This document shows, one piece after another, positions 18,266 through 26,147 of a DNA stretch of 64,000 bases. Position 1 is the stretch's first letter. Every line of letters begins with the position of its first letter. Origin of the DNA: Deinococcus humi (GTDB taxonomy: Bacteria; Deinococcota; Deinococci; Deinococcales; Deinococcaceae); contig NZ_JACHFL010000020.1 in assembly GCF_014201875.1 (NCBI RefSeq), positions 21,938 through 85,937 on the forward strand, read 5' to 3'. The translations under genes and the position numbers were made by a program. The notes beneath the pieces were generated by a model that ran no database searches, was not told the DNA's origin, and saw nothing but the letters and a program-made list of their open reading frames with translations.

Positions 18266-18895
18266 ATGATGAGAGCTTCCGCGCCGGCGGTCAGTGCCCG
18301 GTCACACAGGCCCGCCACCTCCGAACAACCTGAACACCCCATGCGGCTGGCCCGATGCGCCGCAGCATGGTCGCCAACCGCCCATGCTGGACGGGTGGCG
18401 CTGTTGGCCGTCGCGGTCGCGCGACAGCTGGAATTGCCTGCGGCTCAGGTACGCGAGGTGTACCGGGCAGGCCTGATTCATGATCTGGGCAAGCTGTTCG
18501 TGCCGCCTCAGGTGCGCCGCAAGCCCACGGCGCTCACCGCGCACGAGTGGGGCCAGATGCAGCGTCATCCGGTATACAGCGCCCGCCTGATCCGCCTGCT
18601 GCCTGGATTGTCCCGTACGGTCCGGCGGGCCGCACGGCATCACCATGAACGCTGGGACGGCACGGGCTATCCGGCTGGTCTTTCTGGCGAGGCCATTCCC
18701 CTGCTGGCGCGGATTCTGGCGGTGTGTGATGTCTACGACGCGCTCAGTTCGCCGCGCAGTTACAAGCGGGCGTGGGAGCCGGGGGCCGTACAGCGGGAGT
18801 TCAAGGCCCAGACCGGCAGCCACTTCGATCCGCAAATCGTGGCGGCACTGGGCGAAGTGCTGCGCTGGCCGTTCCACTCAGGCTCCAAGACCTGA
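18266..18895 (+). CDS. HD-GYP domain phosphodiesterase
   Basis: 209 residues, nearly all HD-GYP: AHAGRVALLAVAVARQL, IHDLGKLFVPPQV, HHHERWDGTGYPAGL and VCDVYDALSSPRSYK, with metal ligands and GYP intact. It lacks a sensor domain. Start may be 18266, 18269 or ATG 18341; the first 25 residues are low-complexity and may be untranslated. It should degrade cyclic di-GMP. It lies just after the GTPase operon terminator, so it has its own promoter in the 30 bp between or reads through. Confidence 0.8.
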   Translation: MMRASAPAVSARSHRPATSEQPEHPMRLARCAAAWSPTAHAGRVALLAVAVARQLELPAAQVREVYRAGLIHDLGKLFVPPQVRRKPTALTAHEWGQMQRHPVYSARLIRLLPGLSRTVRRAARHHHERWDGTGYPAGLSGEAIPLLARILAVCDVYDALSSPRSYKRAWEPGAVQREFKAQTGSHFDPQIVAALGEVLRWPFHSGSKT

Positions 18896-19045
18896 GCCTG
18901 TTGGAGAGTCAGACCGTCAGCCTCATTGAATCTTACCCCCATTTCTCGTTTCATTCCGATATGACCGGCTGGACTGCTCAAAACGCTGGCTCGGCCTGGC
19001 GACCTTAGGAAACGTGCTGAGGCTCTCTACGGGTAGTTTCAGACT

Positions 19046-19141
19046 GTCAGTTTTGGGTATACCCCAACTGGACGTCAGATGGAGGGCTGAAAAGCGTCAG
19101 ATTAGGGTTGATTTTAGCGTTATCCGACAGTAGGCTGTCGG
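19046..19141. promoter_or_regulatory. res-like region upstream of the resolvase gene
   Basis: The 125 bp before the resolvase start hold several dyads: GGGTATACCC (19055-19064) and CCGACAG-N4-CTGTCGG (19124-19141), plus repeated GTCAG half-sites at about 19046, 19074 and 19096. Tn3-type resolvases bind three such subsites next to their own gene, so this is a plausible res site and operator. Confidence 0.45.
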
Positions 19142-19171
19142 GGTCTAGACCCTAACCTGACAGGAGCCGCC

Positions 19172-19751
19172 ATGAATAAATCCACCAGAGGCCACCGCCT
19201 CGGCTACACCCGCGTCTCGTCCGAATGACCAGAACACCATCCGCCAACTGGATGGGCTGAGCTTCGACAAGGTCTTCACCGACAAGGTGAGCGGCGGCAA
19301 TGCCCAGCGCCCGCAGTTGACCGCCCTGCTGGGTCACGCCCGCGAGGGGGACACCGTGGTAGTGCACAGCATGGACCGCCTGGCCCGCAATCTCGATGAC
19401 CTGCGCTCCCTGGTCAACGGGCTGACGGAGAAGGGCGTGCGCGTCGAGTTCATCAAGGAAGGGCTGACCTTTACTGGAGAGGATTCCGCGATGTCCAAGC
19501 TGCTCCTGAGCGTGATGGGGGCCTTTGCGGAGTTCGAGCGTTCCCTGATCCGCGAGCGCCAGCGCGAAGGCATCACGGCGGCCAAAAAGGCTGGGGGGTA
19601 CAAGGGACGCAGAAAGACCCTGACCGCTGCCCAGGTCAGTGAGTTGCAGCGGCGCGCGGAGAAGGGCGAGTCGAAAGCCAGCCTCGCCAGAGACCTCGGG
19701 ATTAGCCGGGAGACGGTCTATCAGTATCTCAAGACCGCACGGGACGTATAA
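19172..19751 (+). pseudogene. serine resolvase, frameshifted near its start
   Basis: ATG 19172 with CAGGAG upstream begins MNKSTRGHRLGYTRVSSE and meets TGA at 19226-19228. One base later (+1 frame) DQNTIRQLDGLSFDKVFTDK continues into VVVHSMDRLARNLDDLRSLV, the FEKSLIRERQREG helix and a C-terminal helix-turn-helix (SLARDLGISRETVYQYLKTA). The catalytic serine (RVSS) is on the first side of the break. About 192 residues if restored, the usual TnpR length. The break is one extra base around GAATGAC; a programmed shift cannot be excluded. Confidence 0.75.
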
Positions 19752-19793
19752 ATTGGACACCGGGTGCATACCGCGCTATCCTGTGCAACATCA

Positions 19794-19815
19794 AAGGCGA
19801 CCTCCGGGTCGCCTT
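19794..19815 (+). terminator. Rho-independent terminator after the resolvase
   Basis: Nine-base perfect stem AAGGCGACC / GGTCGCCTT, loop TCCG, followed by CTTCTTC, 43 bp after the resolvase stop. Confidence 0.6.
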
Positions 19816-19869
19816 CTTCATGCCAGCCCCCTACCCCACGCCCCTCATTCCGCTCACCGAGGTCAAAAG

Positions 19870-20382
19870 ATGAACTGGGGATTGGCCAGTGGACTGACGG
19901 TGGCGCTCGCGCTCTGGACGAGCCAGTTCCTGCCCCTCGGTGCGGTCCCAGCATTCGCTTTCGCCTGGCTCCTTCACTGGCTGCTGATGATTGTGGCGGT
20001 CAAGGTTGTCCCTCAGAGCCTCCGCAGGACGGCTGGACCCCTCACCTTCAACGTGGGACCGAGTGAGTTCCAGTGGTACCGGAGGCTGGGGGTAAGGGCT
20101 TTTGACCGGGGCCTCGATCTGATCGGATGGAACTGGATGATTCGGGAGGCCAGAGGGTATACCGGGAAGCGGGGGGCGCTTGCGGGATTGGCGGAGGAGA
20201 CCTGGCGTTCCGAACTGGGCCACGCCTGGGCGTTCCTGACCACCTGTCTGATCGCCCTTCCACTGTGGTTTTCGCAGTCAGACGTGGTCACTGGGTTGCT
20301 GGTGCTGACGGTGCCTTTGCACGTCTACCCCATGATGTTGCAGCGCCTGCTGCGCTGGCGCATTCAGCAGCTTCAGGGGTAA
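19870..20382 (+). CDS. small integral membrane protein, CrtO-acyltransferase-like
   Basis: 170 residues with about four hydrophobic segments. Between them the pattern SEFQWYRRLGVRAFDRGLDLIGWNW followed by LAEETWRSELGHAWAF recalls the glycosyl-4,4'-diaponeurosporenoate acyltransferase (CrtO) family, in which YxRLGIrxwkd and ETxRaExxHw are conserved. The match is by pattern only. Start ATG 19870 has GAGGT 6 nt upstream. The next gene is convergent. Confidence 0.5.
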   Translation: MNWGLASGLTVALALWTSQFLPLGAVPAFAFAWLLHWLLMIVAVKVVPQSLRRTAGPLTFNVGPSEFQWYRRLGVRAFDRGLDLIGWNWMIREARGYTGKRGALAGLAEETWRSELGHAWAFLTTCLIALPLWFSQSDVVTGLLVLTVPLHVYPMMLQRLLRWRIQQLQG

Positions 20383-20406
20383 ACGAAGATGGCCCGCCAA
20401 GGCCCT

Positions 20407-21348
20407 TTAATGCGCCCCGCCCTTCTTTGGCCTCAGGTGCAGCGCCGCCACGATGAGTCCGCCCAGCAGCACGCCCACGAGGGCAGACCCCAGCGTTTCC
20501 ACCAGCCACTCCACCACGCCCGCTGCGAAAGGGATGGCCCCGCCCGCTGCTAGCGCCAATTCGTGCAGCGTGTGGGCGGGCCAGCTCAACCCAAACTTGT
20601 CCAGCCCGTCGGTGATGATGTGACCGCCCACCCACAGCATCGCCGCCGTGCCGATTACCGACAGCGCCGACATCACCACTGGCATGCCCTTGACCAAGCC
20701 GCGCCCCACTGCCTGCGCCGTCCTGGAACCAGTAGCCGCCAGCCGCACGCCAAGATCGTCAGCCTTCACGATCAAGCCCACCACGCCGTACACCAGCGCC
20801 GTGATCATCAGCGCCACCAGCACCAGGATCAGCGCGCGGGAAAAGAGGGGCTGCGCGGCCACTTCCGCCAGCGAGATTGCCATGATTTCCGCCGACAGGA
20901 TGAAATCGGTGCGGATTGCGCCCGAGACCATCTTCTCCTCGTGGGCGTCGCTGGCGAGCTTGATGACGTCCTCTCCCTCTGGGTTGTGGTGGCCCCAGAC
21001 CGCCTCGTACAGCTTCTCGGCCCCCTCGAAACACAGGTACGCCCCGCCCACCATCAGCAGCGGATTCAGTGCCCACGGCAGAAACTGGCTCAGCAGCAGC
21101 GCGGCGGGCAAAATAAACACGATCTTGTTTTTCAGCGAACCCCTGGCGATGCGCCAGATGATCGGCAGTTCGCGGTCCGGCGTGAAGCCCGTGACATAAC
21201 GGGGCGTGACCGCCGTGTCGTCCACCACCACGCCAATGGCCTTGACCCCGGCCTTGCCCGCCGCCGCGCCGATGTCGTCGATAGAGGCGGCGGCCAGTTT
21301 GGCCAGGGCGGCCACGTCATCGAGCAGGGCGACGAGGCCGCCGCTCAT
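20407..21348 (-). CDS. DUF808 family membrane protein (YedI-like)
   Basis: 313 residues with many hydrophobic segments. The start SGGLVALLDDVAALAKLAAAS, the strand KAIGVVVDDTAVTPRYV and GAYLCFEGAEKL are characteristic of the DUF808 family, whose function is unknown. Start chosen at ATG 21348; an earlier ATG at 21381 only adds low-complexity residues. It is divergent from the MgtC gene. Confidence 0.85.
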   Translation of the reverse strand: MSGGLVALLDDVAALAKLAAASIDDIGAAAGKAGVKAIGVVVDDTAVTPRYVTGFTPDRELPIIWRIARGSLKNKIVFILPAALLLSQFLPWALNPLLMVGGAYLCFEGAEKLYEAVWGHHNPEGEDVIKLASDAHEEKMVSGAIRTDFILSAEIMAISLAEVAAQPLFSRALILVLVALMITALVYGVVGLIVKADDLGVRLAATGSRTAQAVGRGLVKGMPVVMSALSVIGTAAMLWVGGHIITDGLDKFGLSWPAHTLHELALAAGGAIPFAAGVVEWLVETLGSALVGVLLGGLIVAALHLRPKKGGAH

Positions 21349-21518
21349 CGGCCCACGTCCATGCCTGGGTGAGAAAGACAAAAGCCAGAAAGACGAAAGA
21401 GCGCGGGCGGAAGCGGCCAGGAGGTCATCAGGAAGCCCACACTAGCAAGGCTGCATGAAGCCTTCAGCAGCCCTGCACGGAACCATTCGTCCGGGCCGGG
21501 CTACGTACACTGCCGGGC

Positions 21519-21989
21519 ATGGACTCTTTCTGGAACGAACTCAAACTGATGCAGGGCCCGCTGGTGGCCTTTGTGCTCAGCGGAATGATCGGCTGGGAAC
21601 GCGAACGCATGCACCGCAGCGCGGGCCTGCGGACCCACATGCTGGTGGGCATGAGCGCGGCCCTGTTCGTGGTGCTGGCCGAATCCCTGATCGTCTCGTT
21701 TGGCACCGACGACAATGGCGTGCGCTTCGACATGATCGGCCTGCTGGGCGCGGTGGTCAGTGGCATTAGTTTCCTGGGGGCCGGGGCGATTTTCTCGGAC
21801 CGGGGCCAGAAGGCCAAGGGGCTGACCACGGCGGCGGGCCTGCTGGCGACGGCAGGGGTGGGCGTGGCCTGCGGGCTGCACCTCTATGTGTTGGCGACGG
21901 GGGCCACCCTGCTGTTTCTGTTCACGCTGGCGGTGGTCCAGCGTCTGGCCCAGGGCGAGACGGACAGCGCCGCCGAGGAGCAGGAGTAG
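21519..21989 (+). CDS. mgtC: MgtC family protein
   Basis: 156 residues with four to five hydrophobic segments. The conserved [29 protein letters not shown] and [35 protein letters not shown] identify MgtC/SapB, a membrane protein linked to growth under low magnesium and membrane-potential control; the cytosolic ACT domain of long MgtC forms is missing. TACACT at 21506-21511 ends 7 nt before the ATG, so the mRNA is probably leaderless. Confidence 0.85.
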   Translation: MDSFWNELKLMQGPLVAFVLSGMIGWERERMHRSAGLRTHMLVGMSAALFVVLAESLIVSFGTDDNGVRFDMIGLLGAVVSGISFLGAGAIFSDRGQKAKGLTTAAGLLATAGVGVACGLHLYVLATGATLLFLFTLAVVQRLAQGETDSAAEEQE

Positions 21990-22085
21990 GACGGGCTGCC
22001 CGGTCACGGGTGGAAATCCCAGGCGCAGGCGTGACGCGGCACTGCTGGTGTGAGCGGGAGCTTCCATCTTCAGGCGGGGAAGTCC

Positions 22086-22125
22086 AAAAAAGCTGTGGAG
22101 AAAGCGCTCTCGCTTTCTCCACAGC
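22086..22125 (-). terminator. strong Rho-independent terminator of the DUF475 gene
   Basis: Fifteen-base perfect stem (GCTGTGGAGAAAGCG, 22092-22106, with 22111-22125) and loop of four. On the minus strand it is followed by six T (22086-22091), 17 bp after the DUF475 stop. Confidence 0.85.
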
Positions 22126-22141
22126 CTATCCAGCCCCGCGC

Positions 22142-23197
22142 TCAGTTCACTTGAGATTTCCCCTCGGCCAGCTCGCGCTTGTTGGCGCGCACGCTGGACC
22201 AGATGGCCGCCGCGATAAATGTCACGCCGATCAATCCAGTAACCAGTTCTGGGATATGCACGTTGCGGTTAGTGCTGCTGAGCATGATGATGGCCAGCGC
22301 CAGGATGCCGTAGTGCGCTCCATGTTCCAGAAAGCGGTACCGCGCCAGCGTCCCCTGATGCACCAGGAACAGCGTCAGCGAACGCACGAAGACCGCACCA
22401 ATCGCCAGCCCCGCCGAGATGATCACGATTTCTTTGGTCACGGCGAAAGCGCCGATCACACCGTCCAGCGAGAAAGACGCGTCCAGCACTTCCAGGTAAA
22501 GGAAGGCCGTCAGACCTGCCGCGCCCGCCTTGGCCGCCATGTCATTGGGGTCAAACAGGCCGCCGATAGCGTTCATGGCGAGATAAATCAGCAGACCTAC
22601 CATGCCCGCCGTGACCGCCGAGAGTTGCTCGGCAGGGGCCACGAAAAAGTGCGTGACCGACAGCAACACCACGCCTGCGATCAGGGCTTGGATGGTGTCC
22701 AGCTTGCCCAGCCCGGCCAGGCGGCGCTCGAAGCCCGTCAGCCAATGTTCGTCCTTCTCGGGGTCCATCAGGTAATTCAGGGCCACCATCAGCAGGAAGA
22801 TGCCCCCGAAGGCGCTGATCACCACCTCGGCCTGCTCCAGGTACTCGCCGTAGCGGGTGGAATCGTTCAGGGCCAGACTGGCCACCTCGCCGAAGCCGAG
22901 GCCCGCCGTGATGGCGACGATGGCAATCGGGAAGATCAGCCGCATCCCCACGACGGCGATCAGGATGCCCCAGACCAGAAAGCGGCGCTGCCACTTCTCG
23001 GTCATGTTCTTGAGGACCGAGGCGTTGACCACCGCGTTATCGAAGCTGAGGGACACTTCCATGACGCCCAGCACCACGGCGATGACCAGGAAATTCAGGG
23101 CTGTGCTGATGCCGCCGACGCTGAAGCCGTACCACGTCGCCAGCACCAGGGCGATGGCGCTCAGACCGAAGGCAAAGCCAAACTCTCTTTGAATCAC
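22142..23197 (-). CDS. DUF475/TerC-type integral membrane protein
   Basis: 351 residues with about nine hydrophobic segments. The repeated acidic membrane motifs VMEVSLSFDNAVVNASVLKN and VLDASFSLDGVIGAFAVTKE define the DUF475 branch of the TerC superfamily, implicated in metal-ion export and tellurite or manganese resistance. GTG start at 23197 is set by AAGGAG 7 nt upstream; the frame runs to 23515 but those residues are not membrane-like. A remnant of a second copy lies at 23550-23632. A strong terminator follows. Confidence 0.85.
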   Translation of the reverse strand: MIQREFGFAFGLSAIALVLATWYGFSVGGISTALNFLVIAVVLGVMEVSLSFDNAVVNASVLKNMTEKWQRRFLVWGILIAVVGMRLIFPIAIVAITAGLGFGEVASLALNDSTRYGEYLEQAEVVISAFGGIFLLMVALNYLMDPEKDEHWLTGFERRLAGLGKLDTIQALIAGVVLLSVTHFFVAPAEQLSAVTAGMVGLLIYLAMNAIGGLFDPNDMAAKAGAAGLTAFLYLEVLDASFSLDGVIGAFAVTKEIVIISAGLAIGAVFVRSLTLFLVHQGTLARYRFLEHGAHYGILALAIIMLSSTNRNVHIPELVTGLIGVTFIAAAIWSSVRANKRELAEGKSQVN

Positions 23198-23297
23198 GCT
23201 TGTTCTCCTTGCTGGTTGCCCGTGAGGATGCAAACCAGGTCGATCAGTATGCGGTTTCCTGAAATTTGAAAGAAGAGGGCGGAATGCGAAATCCATA

Positions 23298-23327
23298 GTC
23301 CTCGTGCCCCTCACGAGGGATTGAAAA
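23298..23327 (+). repeat. solitary CRISPR-repeat-like sequence
   Basis: CCTCGTG-N5-CACGAGG hairpin followed directly by GATTGAAAAT, the shape and 3' end (ATTGAAA) of type I CRISPR repeats. Only one copy is present and no cas gene lies in the window, so at best it is an orphan or a coincidence. Confidence 0.3.
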
Positions 23328-23549
23328 TTCTGGCCTCGCGCGCCTCCAACCGCTTCTCCCTTGATCCATGCCCGTACTGACCCAGAAGAAGCACGCGCGA
23401 TGGGATGGGACCCCACTGAGGCGTCCGCGTCTGTTTCACGGCTGACGTCTGCTCTGCGGTTCGTGCAAGCAACATTGTCCACGACGCAGATCAGGGTGGA
23501 CATGTCAGATGGCAAAACTTAACCTCGCATCCGAGTTGGATAACAATCG

Positions 23550-23635
23550 GGCCTTCGTCAGGGTCAGGCTATCCAGGGAGAACGAGGCGTCCATCACTCC
23601 CAGGGCCAGGAAGGCCGTCAGACCTGCCGCGAATC
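23550..23635 (-). pseudogene. fragment of a second DUF475/TerC gene
   Basis: On the minus strand 23632-23555 reads AAGLTAFLALGVMDASFSLD, matching AAGLTAFLYLEVLDASFSLD in the intact gene at about 22456-22525; a 24-base stretch is identical in both. About 25 codons survive, with no flanking homology. It is the relic of a homologous gene, left by duplication or recombination. Confidence 0.65.
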
Positions 23636-23703
23636 AAAGGGCTTTCAAGGCCGTTTTACGGCTCCCACACACAACTGACCATCTTCAACGCCAAAGTGGC
23701 CAC

Positions 23704-24111
23704 ATGAAAAAACTTGTCCTCCTCACCTCCATCCTGCTCGCTGGGCTGCCCTACGCGGCGGCCCAGGGCACCACGCCTGCCCCCACCACCTCGGCCACCC
23801 CAGCCCAGCCCAGCGCCTGGCAGGGACTGACCGTTCCAAACTATCCAGGGGCCACCCAGCTCGTCGTCTCCTCGGATGACGACGAGTACGAACTGTACTT
23901 CCAGAGCAGCGACGGCCTGCAAAAAGTCTTCAACTACTACCGCGATTTCCTGGTCAAGCAGGGCTTCAAGGTGGAAAACAGCAAAGCCGAGGACGGCGGT
24001 ACGGACCTCAAGGCCAATCTGAGCAAGGGAACGGGCAAGGCCAACAACATCGAGCTGGACGTGAAGCTCAAGAATGGGCAGTACAAAGTGGAAATCGAGT
24101 TCGACGATTAG
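23704..24111 (+). CDS. secreted hypothetical protein
   Basis: 135 residues. A signal peptide (MKKLVLLTSILLAGLPYAAAQ, likely cut after AAA or AQG) is followed by a short Thr/Pro linker and a folded part of about 100 residues (VPNYPGATQLVVSSDDDEYE, GLQKVFNYYRDFLVKQGFKV, ending VEIEFDD). This alpha/beta pattern with a sequence PGATxL is seen in small periplasmic Deinococcus proteins; the function is unknown. Start ATG 23704; no other methionine gives a signal peptide. Confidence 0.7.
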   Translation: MKKLVLLTSILLAGLPYAAAQGTTPAPTTSATPAQPSAWQGLTVPNYPGATQLVVSSDDDEYELYFQSSDGLQKVFNYYRDFLVKQGFKVENSKAEDGGTDLKANLSKGTGKANNIELDVKLKNGQYKVEIEFDD

Positions 24112-24330
24112 AAACTGATCTCCGCATTGCCCCTGCCCTGACCACTGGTCTCCACCCCAGCGCGGTGTCAGTTCAGCAGCTTCAGGTTGAACCACTGCGC
24201 TGAAGAAATTTTCTCTCCTCACCTGCCTTATCAGAGAACGCTATTTAGGGCCTGGAGTGCCGTGTTCATCGGTCTCTGGGCTTGGAAGGCGTCTGGGCAC
24301 ATTCCGCCGAAGCAGCTCTGCCGGGGTTGT

Positions 24331-25476
24331 TCAGCGTCCCTTGATCCAGTCCGCCGTGTCGTTGATGGTCTGCGTCTCGATGGGCTGGAAGTTGTCCTGA
24401 ACGATACTGGGGGCCTTCCCGAGGCTGTGGCCCAGGCCGGGGTACAGCTTCACGGTGGTCGGGACGCCGCTGCTCCTCAGGGCGTCGGTCAGGGCGTTCA
24501 GGTACTTCGCGGGCGTGTTCGCGTCGTTCTGGCCTTGCAGGATCAGCACCGGCACCTTGATCGAGGGAGCCTGGGCGGTCGTGACCGGCAGGGCACGGGC
24601 GCGGGAGTAGATGTTGAGGGGGGCCTGTGGAGTTTCGATCAGGGACTTCAGAACAGCGCGCGCGCCCGGCAGGTACTCGCTGTCCAGCTCCACGACCCCG
24701 TTCCTGTTCAGATCGTAAGCGGCCAGGTTCAGTTCGTACTTCCCGGCGGCCAGGCCCTCCTGGTTCAGGGCGAAGGTCAGGGCACTGCGGGCGACCAGAC
24801 CCCCCGGGCCGGTGTATGCCACGGTCAGATTCTGGTTGGTCAGCCCCCCCGGTACCACCTGCTTCAGGTACGGCAGTTGCACGTCCGTGAGCTGTTTGTC
24901 GAACAGGTCCGCCCACGGCAGCGTCACAGGCGCTTGCAAGATCAGCCCCGCGACTTCTGGGTGGTTGTTCACCAGGGCGGCGGCGACAGTGCTGCCCTCG
25001 CTCCAGCCGTACACATAGATGCGCTCCGGATCAACCCGTGGGTTGGCCTTGATGGCGTTCAGGGCCGTCTCGGCGTCCTTGAGGAAGGTGTTCAGGTCAG
25101 CCTTGGTGTAAAAGCTCTGGTAATCCACCTTGCCGGGACCGCTGACGTAATGCTTGTTGTAGCGCAGCACCGCGATCCCCTGAGTACTCAGGCCCTGTGA
25201 GAGGTCCGCGAAGATGCGGCTGAGCACCTTGCCGTCGGGGCCGGTGACGGTGAAATCCATGTCGGCAGGGGTGGACCCATGAATCAGCAGGACGGCGGGC
25301 AGCTTCCCGGTCTGCGCGGCGGGGTAGGTCCACTGCGCCGCACTCGTGAAATCCCCGAAGTTCAGCGTGGTGTTCACACGCTGGGGGGGCTGGATGACCG
25401 GCGCGGGGCCACCTGAGCCGCCAGCCGCAGCGAGAGGACTGAGGGCGAAGGCAAGGATCAACGTGACTTTGTGCAT
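24331..25476 (-). CDS. secreted alpha/beta hydrolase (esterase/peptidase-like)
   Basis: 381 residues with a signal peptide (MHKVTLILAFALSPLAAAGG). Core hydrolase elements: oxyanion region LLIHGSTPADMD near 75, nucleophile GWSEGS (G-x-S-x-G replaced by W-S-E-G) near 185, acid in LILQGQNDANTP near 310, His in LYPGLGHSLG near 345. It resembles BAAT/DLH-like extracytoplasmic esterases. A Pro/Ala insertion with DLNRNGVVELD looks like an EF-hand-type calcium loop. Start 25476 gives the signal peptide; the frame extends 17 codons further. Confidence 0.82.
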   Translation of the reverse strand: MHKVTLILAFALSPLAAAGGSGGPAPVIQPPQRVNTTLNFGDFTSAAQWTYPAAQTGKLPAVLLIHGSTPADMDFTVTGPDGKVLSRIFADLSQGLSTQGIAVLRYNKHYVSGPGKVDYQSFYTKADLNTFLKDAETALNAIKANPRVDPERIYVYGWSEGSTVAAALVNNHPEVAGLILQAPVTLPWADLFDKQLTDVQLPYLKQVVPGGLTNQNLTVAYTGPGGLVARSALTFALNQEGLAAGKYELNLAAYDLNRNGVVELDSEYLPGARAVLKSLIETPQAPLNIYSRARALPVTTAQAPSIKVPVLILQGQNDANTPAKYLNALTDALRSSGVPTTVKLYPGLGHSLGKAPSIVQDNFQPIETQTINDTADWIKGR

Positions 25477-25625
25477 GGCCTCAGCGTAACTGATAGAGGC
25501 TTTGAAAGCTTGAACCGCCGTGTTCATCGGCCTTCCAGCTCAAGAAGAATCTAGGCGCGGTGAGCGCAGGCCGTCGAAGAGAGGGGCCAGGACGCTATGC
25601 AGCCAGAATTCGGCATTCGCAGGAT

Positions 25626-25964
25626 TCACCCTCTGTCAGCCGTCCCGGCTCCCCGGCCCCGTTTCGGGCGGAACGCTTCGAGGTCCAGCAGTTCTTCCAG
25701 GCGCGGCAACGGCTGACCCTGCACCCGCTCTTTCACGAAGACCTTGGCCCGCTCCGCCTTCGCCTGGGCGTCCTGCTCCTCGTAGGCGTCCAGCAGCCAC
25801 ACGGCGGGACCGATGGGGCGATCCTCGCCCTCTGTGGTGGGCAGGGCGGCCTTCCTGGTGGGCCGGTGGTGCGCCTTGCTCCTGACCTTGCGCTCAGCCC
25901 GCTCGGGAGCCCTGAGGAGAGCACCCCCGGCGCACCCCACCGAGAGTATTTCCTGCCTGCCCAT
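25626..25964 (-). CDS. hypothetical ORF, possibly a remnant
   Basis: Up to 112 residues; the C-terminal 70 (PAVWLLDAYEEQDAQAKAER, KVFVKERVQGQPLPRLEELL, DLEAFRPKRG) have high GC at third positions and look like real helical protein. The N-terminal part before RKVRSKAHHRP is doubtful and no ribosome site is clear. No family recognised. The surrounding 670 bp (25477-26147) otherwise hold only an inverted pair GGTCCCTGATCAG / CTGATCAGGAACC at 25971-26030. Confidence 0.35.
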   Translation of the reverse strand: MGRQEILSVGCAGGALLRAPERAERKVRSKAHHRPTRKAALPTTEGEDRPIGPAVWLLDAYEEQDAQAKAERAKVFVKERVQGQPLPRLEELLDLEAFRPKRGRGAGTADRG

Positions 25965-26147
25965 ACCGTCGGTCCCTGATCAGCACGGCTCAACCCATCT
26001 TCAGCCGCCGCTAAGACCTGATCAGGAACCCAGGTGTAAGGTTTCCCCAAGCCGAAAATAGCTCCCCTCCAGCTCAGTCTGAGATCCAGTGCAGCATGCC
26101 TGGTTGAGGCTCTCCCCACCCGTTGCCTACCGAGGTGCCTCCCTCCC

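Noticed and set aside
23509..23703. Upstream extension of the secreted 135-residue protein
   Set aside because: The extension includes the DUF475 relic and would destroy the signal peptide; ATG 23704 fits.
24259..25530. Direct repeat GCCGTGTTCATCGG on both sides of the hydrolase gene
   Set aside because: Only 14 bp and no other sign of a mobile element; can be chance.
25971..26030. Inverted pair GGTCCCTGATCAG and CTGATCAGGAACC
   Set aside because: One mismatch, 34 bp apart, no promoter or transposase linked to it.
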